From: Pictodentalium vernedei
Taxonomy: Eukaryota > Mollusca > Scaphopoda > Dentaliida > Dentaliidae
Direction: 5' to 3'
Assembly: GCA_031216915.1 (NCBI GenBank)
Contig: CM062290.1
Location: 167,295,453 to 167,359,452, forward strand
DNA length: 64,000 bases
Shown here: positions 30,503 through 41,425 of the stretch, piece after piece
How positions within the stretch are numbered: the stretch's first letter is position 1
How the letters are laid out: the number at the start of each line of letters is the position of its first letter
Made by a program: the position numbers and the translations under genes
Notes under the pieces: model-generated
Databases searched by the model: none
Told to the model about the DNA's origin: nothing
What the model saw: the letters and a program-made list of their open reading frames with translations, nothing else

Positions 30503-30735
30503 AGACAGTTTTATGGGTGGAGGAAGCCGAGTTACCCAGAGAAAACCATTGAGCAATGGCGAGTAACTTCCAGACTCTCCAATGTACTAACTCCACATAA
30601 GCAGGGTTGGCATTGGTTGAAGATAAGTGCCCCATCGACGTGCAGTATGCCTTAGTACATTACGCCACCAGGCAGTCAAATGGGCAATCAGGATGAAGGG
30701 CCCTGCCCTCATGTGTATGTGTGCACACTCCAATG
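30503..30735 (-). mobile_element. Fragment of 5S-derived SINE family
   Basis: GGGTGGAGGAAGCCGAGTTA, GAGCAATGGCGAGTAACTTC and CGACGTGCAGTATGCCTTAG align with the middle of the SINE at 58981-60075, in the same orientation (element on the minus strand). It lacks both the 5S-like head and the ATTT tail, and is more diverged than that copy. Confidence 0.6.
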
Positions 30736-31962
30736 ACTGTCACCACAAAGGCTCTGAAAACTGATGTCTATTTTTCAATCCCCTCTCCCATCTGTTAGCA
30801 TACATCTTACATTAGGCCAAATAAGTGGATGAAAAGAAAACATTTTTTTATTTTTGAAAAGTGGCAACTCAGCAGTTTTTTTTTATTAGACCCCAGGACT
30901 TCGTGTGAGACGGGTGCAAGTGCGATCGTCTGCGCCCAGAATTTTGATTTTACTGGTGTAAAAAATGCGCTTGAGAAAAATCTTGTTCCCATTTTCGAAA
31001 GCACACATCTTCAGACCAACTGTTCAAGTGGTTTGTCTCAATAGACACCATTATTATGAAAGCAACGGAGTATTGTTTACTTCGAATTTGAAACAAGTTG
31101 AGGTGAGTGGACACAATCACAAGTTCTGCATTTCATTACGCATGTGTTGTTAGTCACATTGGACATTTCGACCAATGGCATTCCTGCTATTTACAACCTA
31201 GAAATTTTTCTTGGCAAATACCAAGGGATTCCCTGTAGTTTTACACTTGTACTTCAAAGTGATTGGTTGTTTGCACATGATGATGTCATGAAAGCATCTT
31301 GCTTTCAAAATAGTGTGCACACAAATGTTTGATACAATACCTGCGCGATGTTCTTCATTGTTTTCCAATAAACAAAAGCAAGTCATTTGTGCTTCCTCTG
31401 CCAAGATAAACCTGATGATACTTAAACAGCCCATTACCACTTCAATACCACTATCACTTGAGTCAATGTATTTTAAGTGCTGACGTGTGCTAATTTTAAA
31501 ACTTCTGGTGATGAAGAGAGGTGTGTGAATGCGCACTTCACTTCAGAATCTAAGGACAGCTGAAGGTATTATGAAGACTCCGAGTCCGTTTCATTTTTAA
31601 GTTGTGGAATCACACCTAAAATGTTCACTGTAATCGCAAATAAAACATGTGCTAATACATTTCCATTTTGGGTGTAATTATTAGTGGACGTTCTTTTTTT
31701 TCTGGCAGACGTTCTGGTCGAAGCTGTAAGCACATATTTTGTCTCTTTTCGTTGTTTGGCACAACGCAGTCTAGAATAATAGGTAAAACGGTATACAGCG
31801 GTATCATTTTTTGATAGTGATACCATGGTATTTAATTATCCCAATACCATCCAGCACTACCCTGGGCCCATATTGGACAGAAAACAACTGATTATAGAAG
31901 ATTACATTAAAATTTTATTAATAATTAGTATAGAATGCATCAAATAACATTATTAACACGTA
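30736..31962. other. Non-coding stretch
   Basis: No gene is recognised. At about 31770-31850 the sequence GATACCATGGTATTTAATTATCCCAATACC...CAGCAC looks like the right terminal repeat of a DNA transposon, but its left partner was not found in the window. Open frames on both strands are short and featureless. Confidence 0.3.
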
Positions 31963-32538
31963 TAGTCCGGCTGCAAAATGCCATTTTTTCACCAAACCAT
32001 GTTTTGTTGTATTAAGTTTTTTTCTCACTGGGTTTTATTAGTTCAGACACCCCTCTTACTAATTTTTCTTACAGGTCAGCTGACAACAGTGAGCATTTTT
32101 TTTAATTGGGCCTTAAAGTGAGGTACTGTTGAAGGGGTCGAAAATTAATGTGGAAATTACAGATCCGAATGATTATTTTATCTTAACTCACTATTTAAGC
32201 ACAAAACGTGATGTAATTGTGTTTCGATATAGTAACTACATCCGCATTGGGTATTTGGTAGAAATTGAACGTATATTACACCGCTATTTATATCCATCAA
32301 CACTATTTATATCTAACAACGCTCTTTATATGTGAACGCGTTTAGAGATTACGTCATATAACTGTTCTTTCTCTTTGATTTCTTAGAGCGAGGACGCATT
32401 ATTGCAATTGCGCAGTTGTCATAAACTTACTATCTTGTCTCACCTTTTATCACTAGCGTTTCTATTTCTTCAACTTCACTCAATATAGCATCAGGTTCGG
32501 GCGACCTTCGCTTTGAAATGACATAGACTAATTCCATC

Positions 32539-32965
32539 ATGTCAGATGCTTGTTTTTTCTCAACCACATTCGGTTGTGCTGAATCGAGGCGCAAAGATCC
32601 TCTAATGAACGTGAAAGCAAAGCGAATTGAGAATATACTCAGGTGTAGTAGGATTTATAATGATGACTTACAAATAGCTTTGCAACATGGGTACGATGCA
32701 GACCCAGCTTTGACTCTCAGTTGCCACAAATACTGTGTTGAGAAGTATTTACACCCAAAGAATGTGAAGCAAGCAAGCATTGCTCATAGCACATCCCTAG
32801 ATTCTGATGCTCAGCCCAAAAAACGTCCCAAATGTTCACATGACGAATTTACTTTCAGACGTCATTGCCTATTTGTGGTGATGACTGCATAGTTGACCGG
32901 GATACGAAGAATCCTTCAAGGTGGAGGCCCGCCTACCTGTTTCACCAAATAGGCACACATACACC
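32539..32965 (+). pseudogene. N-terminal segment with cysteine finger
   Basis: The opening ATG lies at 32539 (MSDACFFSTTFGCAESRR). About 110 residues on, the frame slips near 32870 and the new frame reads HCLFCGDDC, a C-x2-C-x3-C cluster of the kind that binds zinc. The first frame ends at a TAG at 32890-32892, and the second continues to 32962. This segment probably recognises DNA or a partner protein. Confidence 0.5.
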
Positions 32966-32967
32966 AC

Positions 32968-34104
32968 ATGTCAGTTAGTGATGAAATAATTGGCATTTGT
33001 TGTCGTAGGAACGATAAATGGTCCGAAGAAGTAAAGCTTAGAGTGTGTGGCGCTGTTAGCAACCTACATGCTGCCGATGCTCGGTACCATGTTGACTGTA
33101 GGTCAAAATTTACGAATCCAAAATCGGTAGAATTAGCTGCGAAACAGAAAATTGATCTTTCGTCACCACATAGTCAGGCCATACAATTTGTCATATCTTT
33201 CATGAAAAATGACACATCCCCCACGTGGAGTTCTATCGAATTATTTGATCTTTATCTGCAATCTGGTGGGACTTACAATTCCCATCGATCATTTGTCTCT
33301 GATCTAGTCGATAGCTGCGGAGATGACATTTTGGTGTTGTCTTCCCCAGGAACCACCACCGTTTTGGCAGACAAATCCAGAGCTGGCACCTTACTTAGGC
33401 ACGTTAAAGACTCGGATGATGGCAATATTGACAGTTCCATAAAGATTCTCAGTAAAGCAATTGGCAAAGAAATCAAAGATATGGATCATGACAAAGATAA
33501 CTACGCCACTGATGTTAACAGTGAGAGCGTATCCTCTTTTGTGAGTGGTACACTTCTCACATTACTAAGTCGTTTAGCTCCACAGTTGGACCACACATTA
33601 CCTGCTCTGATGATAGGAAAAGTAGTGACATCAGCGTTGTGTGGAAAATACACACCGCTTCAAATTCCGTTGGCAACGCTGTTAAGAGATTCTAAAGAGT
33701 TGGTAAAAACCATGCATGATTTTGGTGTTACATGCTCATATGACGAGCTATTGAGATTCAAAAAATCTGCGGCAGCTCTAGCTGCAACGAATGCAAATGA
33801 TATACCAATTTCGGATGCCAACAATGGCCTCATACAAGTGGTTGTTGACAACTTTGATGCTGAAATTGCTTCTCAAAATGGGAAGCTAAGCACCCATTCA
33901 TTGGCAATCGTGATGCCTCAAAAGGACAATAATGATTCTGTTGAGTCTCAGACGATCCCAAGATTGAAAAACTCAGATATGACAAAACCAACAGAGTACA
34001 AATTGGACCCAAACAACCCGACATGCCCGCATCACATGTACGAAACACTGTTCCCCTTCTTTCAACATTGTGTCGCAGTGCAATGCCATTACGCAGAGCA
34101 ATAG
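32968..34104 (+). pseudogene. Second segment: finger completion and helical region
   Basis: The frame of 378 codons begins beside ICCRRNDKWSEEVKLRV, and LHAADARYHVDC supplies further Cys/His ligands that complete the finger started upstream. The rest is mostly alpha-helical with Ser/Asp-rich linkers and has no catalytic motif that I recognise. The last 80 bp overlap the next frame, showing a frameshift between 34023 and 34104. Confidence 0.5.
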
Positions 34105-35098
34105 AACTTGACTTCGCATTTTTTAAAGATATGGTCAGTGACCAGAACTGTCCGGGGTTCAATGGGTATAATACCCGCATGACGAGAGACTCGGGTCAAT
34201 CATCAAACCCAAAAACGAACGCAGCATACCTCCCTCTAATAGACATGACACCTGCTGATCCAGATACTATCATGACAGCTATATGGAAAAGGTAGAGCAA
34301 CTATCGTCAGATGCAGGACAGCCGTTCACTATATTTACTGCCGATCAGCAGTTATACAAGATAGCAGTTCGGGTGTTATGGTCTTATCCAGACAAATTTG
34401 TGGCATTTGTTCCTCGATTGGGTGGTATGCATTTGCTCATGAGTTTCATTAGTTCAGTTGGAACGCTCATGGCCAATACTGGACTTTCAGATATACTTGA
34501 GTCAGTATTCAGTGGGGTTGAAAAGATGTTGACTGGGAAAAAGTTTCCAATGAATATGAGAGCCATGAGTTTGTTATCAGAAGAACTTTTGCGAACAGCT
34601 TTCGAGAATAATGATTTGCAATGTGCAGAAGATTTATTTGCATTGCTAGAAGAGAACGCGTGCAAAAGTCGCACGACAAAAATGTGGGTTGATGCTTTTT
34701 TGAAACCATGCTTCCACATGATGTTGTACATACGAGCGGAGAGAGAAGGTGACTGGCTTTTGCACATCGAAGCTGTGAAAAGCATGCTTCATTATTTCTT
34801 TGCTTCTGGTCATGCAAATTACGCAAGATATGGGCTTCACAATCTGCGGCAAATGCAAAATATGCCACCGGATATTTTATCTCATTTCTTGAAGGGTGAA
34901 CATGTGATGAGACACATACCTGGTCTATGGAAAGACATATGGATCGATATACATGTATATATCGAAACTAACTTCATGCGATATGGCTGTGGCAAATCCG
35001 GTATAATATGGATCACATTAAAGCCAGAAACACTAAAAACCTGGGCACTGAGTTTGCATGCATGTGGGAAGTTAGCTACCGGTATATCAAATTTGTGA
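34023..35098 (+). pseudogene. Third segment: conserved helical core
   Basis: Two abutting frames (to 34295, then from 34283) contain the best-conserved part of the family: FTADQQLYKIAVRVLWSYPD, FVPRLGGMHLLMSFISSVG, MLTGKKFPMNMRAMSLLSEE, IRAEREGDWLLHIEAVKSM and FFASGHANYARYGLHNL. The conserved Asp, Glu and His residues could belong to a catalytic site, but no known fold is assigned from sequence alone. Confidence 0.5.
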
Positions 35099-35111
35099 GA
35101 AGATTGAGATA

Positions 35112-35429
35112 GTGACAAATTACAGATCGCACATTAATTATAAGGAAGAGGCCAAGTCTAGAATTGCAAGTGATTTTGTTGACCGTATGGGCCTGAGAAC
35201 TAAACTAGGAATGTGTATCGACCCATTGGATCCAAACAGACACCCCGAGACCATAATTAACATCGCAACTGGTAGGATAGGTCCAACTTCTGTCAATGTG
35301 GATAAGATTGTCAGCGTCGGAGTTCAGAAAATGAAAGAATTTGAAGAGGCCTTCCCGAGTGGATTTTATAAGTCAATTTCGAAACCAGTACAAACTATGG
35401 CAATCTTGAAAAAGTCGCTGAAGGTTTGA
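35112..35429 (+). pseudogene. Fourth segment: linker with IDPLDPNRHPE motif
   Basis: One frame of 105 codons encodes KLGMCIDPLDPNRHPETI, then INIATGRIGPTSVNVDKIV and FEEAFPSGFYKSI. It joins the helical core to the nuclease-like block. The stop at 35427-35429 falls inside SLKV, and translation continues two bases out of phase. Confidence 0.45.
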
Positions 35430-36400
35430 AGGTCAAAATATATGACACTAATCTCATTTATTCCAGAGTTATCGGACTTTTATGTAGTTCACATGAATTA
35501 GATATCAAACATATCCTTTCCTTTAAACTGTCACCACTACCAACTGCCATATTTGATGAATCCGGGGATATGCGCGTGTGCACATCAAAATCAGTATTGA
35601 AAAATAAAACAGTTGTTGAGAAACCAAAAAGAATGTCTGGTGTGGATAAGAAAACTGCAATTGTTATCGATGGCTGTGCACTGCTCTGGATACCTCACTG
35701 GCCCGTGTCTACCAAAACCAGACCGGCAAATGTTCTAGACTTCATTACAGCATTTAAAGACAACATCAAACAGAAGTTGCGATCGAGTGATGTGTATTTG
35801 GTATTTGACAGATATGTTGACTACAGCACCAAGTGCGTGACAAGGGCACACAGAAAGGCCGATAGCTGCCGGGTGTTTCAACTTGTACCCACCTCCCTGC
35901 TACCACCACAAAAACATGTGCTGATCATAGTGGAGAACAAAAAGCAACTGATCTCCATTACATGTGATCAACTCACCACGGACAAAAGTTTTGCTGAGCA
36001 AAACACACGAACTCACAAACTTGTAATTACTGGCCAACATGATGTTCCAGTTGAGGTTAGTTGTGGATCGGTGACAGATAGAGTAGATATGGCAACTAGT
36101 CACGAGGAAGCTGACAACATTATCAACAGGCAAAATTGTTTGCTGCAGCTGAATGTAATAACGTTGTGGTTGTTGTTGACGACACTGACGTGTATTTGTT
36201 GTTGCTACATCACTACCTTGAACAACACTTGACGGTTGCAATGACTATGGAGTCACCAATCCATGGATGGGTGGTGAGATATACCCACCGCAGTTGATAC
36301 ACACAAGAAAATTGTTCCTCAATTGCTTGCTGCTCACGCACTTTCCGGGTGCGATACTGTAGGGGGATACTTTGGTATCGGCAAAGGGCGTGTACTGAAG
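35426..36400 (+). pseudogene. PIN/FEN-like nuclease block
   Basis: Motifs occur in the order expected of 5'-nuclease/PIN folds. IVIDGCALLW (about 35659-35690) resembles the first Asp strand, VYLVFDRY (35794-35817) resembles the VVFDG strand, and TSHEEADNII (36095-36124) resembles the XPG-I E-A-D helix. After a frameshift near 36130, VVVVVDDTDVYLLLLHHY (36150-36210) resembles the S-x-D-x-D strand. SGCDTVGGYFGIGKGRVLK (36346-36402) resembles the helix-hairpin G-x-D-...-GIG-...-A/L-K of FEN1-type enzymes. If so, conserved acidic residues would bind Mg2+ and cut DNA. This is a motif-order argument and needs structural confirmation. Confidence 0.4.
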
Positions 36401-36964
36401 GTTCTGCAAACTGGTGGGACACTGGAATCACTTGGTGAGAATAACGTGGAGATATCGGATGTTCTAGAACAAGCCAGCAAGTTCATAGCATTATGCTATA
36501 GATCTCCTAAATCAACATCAATGTCTGATGCTCGTTTGTGCATATGGAGAACACGAATTGGGAATCCGACTGCAACATCTGCTCCTAAATTGTGCAGCCT
36601 ACCACCCACAACAGAGGCGCTTACTGAGAATGTCAAAGGGGCCCACTTGCAAACTTGTATATGGAAGCATGCCCTTAAACCTAACCCACCACAGATGGAC
36701 CCAACTGTATTTGGATTCGAGGAAGATGTGAATACAAAATCTTTGAAACCTGTGACAGTCGCGTCCAATGTCAAGCTAGCACCTGATGAAATACTGAAGA
36801 TGATTAGGTGCACATGTTCGAGTAAAACGCCATGCAAATATTCGAGGTGTAAGTGTAATGCAGCAAACATGGCGTGTACCATTTTCTGTGCGTGCAGAGT
36901 TTCAGAGGACTGCTGCAATGAACAGACATCGCTGGCAGTAATGCGTAGTGATGAGTCGATCTAA
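36323..36964 (+). pseudogene. C-terminal segment with CXC-type cysteine-rich tail
   Basis: The last frame of about 213 codons starts in the GCDTVGGYFGIGKG motif and ends with a cluster of some 14 cysteines at about 36804-36921. Spacing is C-x-C-x5-C-x4-C-x-C-x6-C-x3-C-x-C-x5-C-C (RCTCSSKTPCKYSRCKC first). This is the pattern of CXC/tesmin-like DNA-binding motifs. A terminal DNA-binding tail would fit an enzyme that recognises the element's ends. The frame closes with a TAA at 36962. Confidence 0.5.
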
Positions 36965-37079
36965 GGAACTACACAGTCATTCAACTTGATATTCACTGCA
37001 TCTTGTGCAGTCCTTATAAAATACTTCACCAATGACATTTGCAAACATCTCTCTTGTTACAATTTCTCGTACATTTCAG

Positions 37080-38270
37080 TTCCCACCTCCATTTTGGAGT
37101 CTTTAACACTACTGCGGAAAATAGCAAAATGTTACTGATTTTGGTAGCCATTTTGATTTTTTCTGGAAAATCTGGGGATAAGCTGACCCGCTTTGTGACC
37201 AACACTATCAGTTGGAAATGGTGTGCTGTACTGAATTATTTAGTAAAGATTTTTGACTTTCAATTTCAATATTTTCAGTGGTATTGGCGGAAACTTGAAT
37301 TTGGGGCCATCTTAGGTTTTGGCGGTTATAAGGAAATTGATCAACCCTGTCAGCTGCCCAGTAAAAGGAATCGCACGAGGAGACCATATAGTTATACGAT
37401 ATAGTGATACGGTAATACACCGAGAAAAAACCAGGTTAAGTGTATTGGCGACTGGACTATGGGCAGATGAGTGTAGACTGTAATTGCTTTGTTACTTTTC
37501 CAATTTTGGGGGCATATTGGACGCCATATTGGGTTTCTCAAACAATTCCTTTGATCATATATAACAAAAGAGCATCACCCCATATGGCTAATTCATATCG
37601 GTAATCATGGTTGGACATTTCGAAATAATAGCGCCTAAGAGCCGCCTATATTTGTAAGAAATAATGATTTTTTTGCCATATTTGTGGCCATTTTGGATGC
37701 CATCTTGGGTTTTGAGAGAATATATTTCATATGACACATGAGAGTAACAGTAGGTTCATGAAAATGTGCCGATATGTGTATATACCTTACATTGTTTATA
37801 CATATAATATCGATTAATTCCGACGGACATAACATAATTCGCAACTTTTTTCGGATTGACTAGGTTATACCAGCATTTATAAATAACATGATACAGTGAG
37901 CAACAATCCACTTCTGGTGGATATTAGAGTTCCAGTGTGTGCAGAAATGGCCCCTCTGGTAAATAGAATTTATATAAGCACGCATATTTGTCAACATCTT
38001 AGCAACAATATGAAGGATACGTGGTGAAATCTCAAAAAAATGAGAAAAGTGTGACACATTGGCGGCCATCTTGGCCGTCATATTGGATTTTGGTAATCTT
38101 ATTTTGGCCAATAAGTAACAATTATATATGTGAACGATGAATCAAGAAGAAAAATCTTCAAAATTCCATATTATCTTACCAAAAATTCCGATCCAAGTTA
38201 TATGGTAATATTGTATTTTTTCATAGCGGCCACCTTGGCGGCCATCTTGGATTTTGTCGAATAAAAAAAA
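37080..38270 (+). repeat. Diffuse repeats of GCCATCTTGGATTTTG-type words
   Basis: Words such as GGACGCCATATTGGGTTT, GGATGCCATCTTGGGTTTTG, GGCGGCCATCTTGG and GGCGGCCATCTTGGATTTTG recur four or five times between the gene's end and the right TIR. They match the landmark of the ~172-bp array at 3890-8234. The core AAGATGGCGGC, read on the minus strand, is the animal YY1-site consensus. Confidence 0.5.
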
Positions 38271-38394
38271 TTGCTCAACACTGTCAGCTGTCCAGTAAGA
38301 AAAATCTCATCAAGGAGACCCTACAGAATAATAACCCACCAAGAAAAAAAAGTAATACAACAAAACCAGGTTCAGTGCCTCGGCGACCGGACTA

Positions 38395-38686
38395 ATAACA
38401 CATTGAATATCAATTGTTTCAAATTGCGAGTGCAACTTGGTGTAAATCACACCTGTCTCTGATTTCACTGGTGCAAAATTTTGCACCCATAAAAATTGGT
38501 CACATGAAGCACTGGACCCCCCCCCCCCCCCCCCCCCCCCACCACCACTGCATTTGATAGAGATTTTTGTGGCCAACTTGATTTGAATCTACTGGTCCTG
38601 AGGATGCTGTATACCATACTACTTACCAATTCTTTGTTCAAGGCAAAAAAATTTAATGTTGTGGTTTGGGTTACATGCCAGAAAAC
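38395..38686. other. Spacer with C-homopolymer
   Basis: No gene is seen. A C-run of about 22 bases lies at 38518-38541. Confidence 0.5.
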
Positions 38687-40585
38687 CAGAGGCTCAAGTG
38701 AGTCTAAAACACGTACCTGGCTCAAATTGTCAAAACAGATGAGTGTATCCGCATATGATCAGCAGCAAGAGCAATTTTTTTGATTTGCTATAACACAACC
38801 AAAGGCAACTAGTTTGGCCATTCATTTCTGCTGGTCCTAGGAAAGCTTCCTAGCAAACTCTGTTCTGTGAAGTATTAAAAAACAACAACCGAAAGAAATA
38901 TTTGTTTTGTTTTAAACTACTGTGTTCTCTCTAGCGCCCACCACCCCCCTAAAAAAAAACCTAAAAAAAAAAACAAACAATCGATTTGAACAAACTTGAA
39001 TTCGACACCCCTAGAGATGTTACATACCAAATATGAAAGGATTCTCACTGGTGGATTTGAAGACGAAGAATTTTCAAGAAATTTTCTCATATTGCCCTAA
39101 GTTAGACTTTGGGCTTCAATAAAAAGCCCAAATATTAAGCCAGAGACCTGATTTGAACAGACTTCAATCTAACCCTCCCAGAGATGTTGTACACCAAATA
39201 TCAAAAGAATCTGACTGCTGCATCTGAAGGAGATGATTTTAAACGATAATTCCCCATATTGGACTAAGTAAATATTTGGGCTCCCTTGGGGAACCCAAAT
39301 ATTAACCCAGGAACTCGATTTGAACAAATCTGAACCTTACATCTCTAGAGATGTCACATATTAAATATGAAAGGATTCTCACTAGTGGGTCTGAAGAAGA
39401 AGATTTTTTAAGAAATTTTCTCATATTGCACTAAGTTAAAATTTGGGCTCCACTAAAGAGCCCAAATATTCATCCAGGGATCTCATTTGAACAAACTTGA
39501 ATCTAACCCCCCTAAAGATGCTGCATACCAAATATCAAAAGAATTTGACTGGTGGATCAGAAGAAGAAGATTTTTAAAGAATATCCCCCATACTGCACCA
39601 AGTTAATATTCGCCGCATTTCGGGCTTCCATAGGAAGCCCAAATATCAACCCAGGGACTCAATTTGAACAAACTCAAATCTGACCCCTGTATACCAAGTA
39701 TCAAAAGAATCTGACTGTAGGATTTGAAGAAGAAGATTTTTAAAGCTTATTCCTCATAGTGCCCTAAGTTAATTATTTGGGCTCCTCTGTTGAGCCCAAA
39801 TATGAACCAAGGGGGACGATTTAAACACATTTGTATTTGACCGTCCTATGAGCATCATGCTGTATACAAATATCAAAAGATTCTGATCAGCGGTTCTGAA
39901 GAAAGATTTTTTTTCAATTTTTGCAAATATGCTGACTCAGTATTTTTTCAAACGCCCCTACAGAACACCCTAACACAACCGATGGCCATATTTTTTTTAA
40001 ATCCATTCTGCCGGTCAAAAGGATGCTTCATACCAAATAACAGTTCTCTGTTCCATGCAGTTTGGAAAATATGGGCATGTAAATTTTTTTCGGTTTTTAA
40101 CCCATGGGGTACCCACGGGGCAACGAAAAATGAAATTTCGGGCATCAATCAAGTACTTTGGACCCACTAATGCTACATGCCAAATTTGGTTCAAATCGGC
40201 CCATCGGTTCTTGAAATAGAAATTTGGGGCAGAGCTCAAAATGGATATGTGACCACAGAGAGCCAAATATTGATCTACCAACTGTTCTTGAACAAACTTT
40301 AATCTTCAACACCAAAGAGTGTTACATACCATATATCAAGGCAATCTCTCTGGTGGTTCATGAGAAGAAGATTTTTAGGCTTTGGCATCATTGCACAGAG
40401 CCCGAAAAAAGCAGCCGCTCCATTTGAACAAATTAGAAAGGGTATAACCCAGGGATGGTTTGTGCAATATATGTTTGAATTTGGCTGAATGGCTGTGGAG
40501 AAGAAGCCAGGTTTGCAAAAGTTAACGGACGACGGACGCCAAGTGATGGCAATACCTTACAGTGACTTGCAGTCAGGTGAGCTAA
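38687..40585 (+). mobile_element. Helitron-like element with diverged ~160-bp array
   Basis: The head CAGAGGCTCAAGTGAGTC, then CGTACCTGG, matches the 30366 fragment. The tail has the hairpin GTGACTTGCAGTCA followed by GGTGAGCTAA, ending in CTAA at 40585. Five or six degenerate units at about 38980-39900 carry GATTTGAACAAACTTGAAT, CATACCAAATAT and GAAGAAGATTTTT, the same skeleton as the arrays at 434 and 4928. It is more diverged than those and so probably older. There is no Helitron protein. Confidence 0.6.
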
Positions 40586-40634
40586 AAATAGGGTTGGGAG
40601 GTAGGCGCTTTTTTTTTTCTTTCTTCACTTTTTG

Positions 40635-40831
40635 ATATATTTATTTATATTTATTTATTTATTGGTGTTTAAGGTCATATACTTATGCACAATGGCTAAT
40701 CATGACAGTGACAGTTTTACGGGTGGAGGAAGCCGGAGTACCCAGAGAGAACCACCGAGCAACGACGAGCAGCTGCCAGCTCCCCAACATGGTAACTCCG
40801 CACTGCAGCACAAGCAGGGTTAGATTGGTTG
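40635..40831 (-). mobile_element. Fragment of 5S-derived SINE family (3' half and ATTT tail)
   Basis: The element reads on the minus strand and keeps its (ATTT)-type tail (TATTTATTTATTTATTGG at 40650), then GGTCATATACTTATGC and TTTTACGGGTGGAGGAAGCC. It stops at GCAGGGTTAGATTGG without the 5S-like head. It is uninterrupted where the 58981-60075 copy carries a LINE, so it shows the empty-site sequence. Confidence 0.75.
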
Positions 40832-40889
40832 TCACTTTTTGATGAATAATTTAGCTGAATTATGTTCATATGGGCGAAACGCAACATAC

Positions 40890-41425
40890 CAGGCCTTAAA
40901 ATTTGTCTTGATTCTCACAAGCTCCTGTTGAGAGAATCAATTTTCATTTCTTAAATATTTTGAATATGAGAGAACTGTTTTACCCCTGTGAGTGCAACAT
41001 GTACATATATGCCATAGTAAATGGAAAATGTCATAGTTTTTTAGAGAGTTTAACCTTTATGGACCCAGTTTCCATTTTGCTGAGTTTCTCACACATGTGC
41101 ATGTAGAACACATGTTCCAACATACAGGCGTTTGGTGGTCTGGCTGATGGAAGTTCCACTATCGTGGCAGTGGTGTCTAGTGAAGTCTTGGCTGCCTATA
41201 TAGGCAGCCAAGACATCACTAGACACCACCGATAAGTGGAGTTTTGTTACCTTATTATGAGGGGGCAAAGTCAGAAAATTCTCTTGGCTTTTTAAAGCCA
41301 CTTTTAGAATCTACGACAAGAATCAATTGAACATTACGCGCGAATCAAAGTTGACTCTCATTATCTCCCTTGTGAGAATCATTTGCATGAATCAATTCGG
41401 ATTCACGCATGAATTTTAAGCCCTG
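40890..41425. mobile_element. Short hAT-type MITE (tentative)
   Basis: The left end CAGGCCTTAAAATTTGTCTT and the right end AATTTTAAGCCCTG are inverted repeats, and both sides also contain GATTCTCA / TGAATCAATT-type words. The centre holds the perfect hairpin at 41172-41227. The flanks do not give a clean 8-bp duplication, so the assignment is tentative. Confidence 0.4.
41172..41227. repeat. Near-perfect 56-bp palindrome
   Basis: GGTGTCTAGTGAAGTCTTGG and CCAAGACATCACTAGACACC pair through the self-complementary centre GGCTGCCTATATAGGCAGCC, with a single mismatch pair and no loop. It lies inside the putative MITE at 40890-41425. Confidence 0.8.

Larger units (their letters stand above)
32539..36964 (+). 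pseudogene. Decayed ~1,400-aa protein: Cys/His finger, helical core, PIN/FEN-like nuclease block, CXC tail
   Basis: Successive open frames encode one co-linear protein. Phase changes occur near 32870 and 32965, between 34023 and 34104, near 34290, near 35100-35110, near 35420 and near 36130. Frames overlap or abut at most changes, which rules out introns as the general explanation, so the copy is dead or nearly so. The protein family is multicopy in many invertebrate genomes as far as I can recognise it, and is usually left as hypothetical. Being inside inverted repeats suggests that it is the element's own enzyme. The nuclease resemblance is inference from motif order. Alternatives are a captured host gene or another enzyme class. 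Confidence 0.6.
31963..38394 (+). mobile_element. TIR-bounded DNA element carrying a decayed multidomain ORF
   Basis: The left end begins TAGTCCGGCTGC and continues to TGTTTTGTTGTATTAAG and CTCACTGGGTTTTATTA. The reverse complement of the sequence ending at 38394 begins TAGTCCGGTCGCCGAGGC and contains TGGTTTTGTTGTATTAC and CTTGGTGGGTTATTAT, so the two ends are homologous inverted repeats of about 85 bp. A second right-end-like copy ends at 37459 (reverse complement TAGTCCAGTCGCC), so the true right border is either 37459 or 38394. The interior holds the frameshifted gene at 32539-36964. No clean target duplication was found. The superfamily is not recognised. Confidence 0.55.

Noticed and set aside
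34023-36964. Introns as the cause of phase changes in the decayed gene
   Set aside because: Adjacent frames overlap or touch at most phase changes, leaving no room for introns. Single-base indels explain them better.
40890-41425. Firm hAT call for the short element
   Set aside because: The ends look hAT-like, but no exact 8-bp duplication flanks them, so it is kept only as a tentative MITE.
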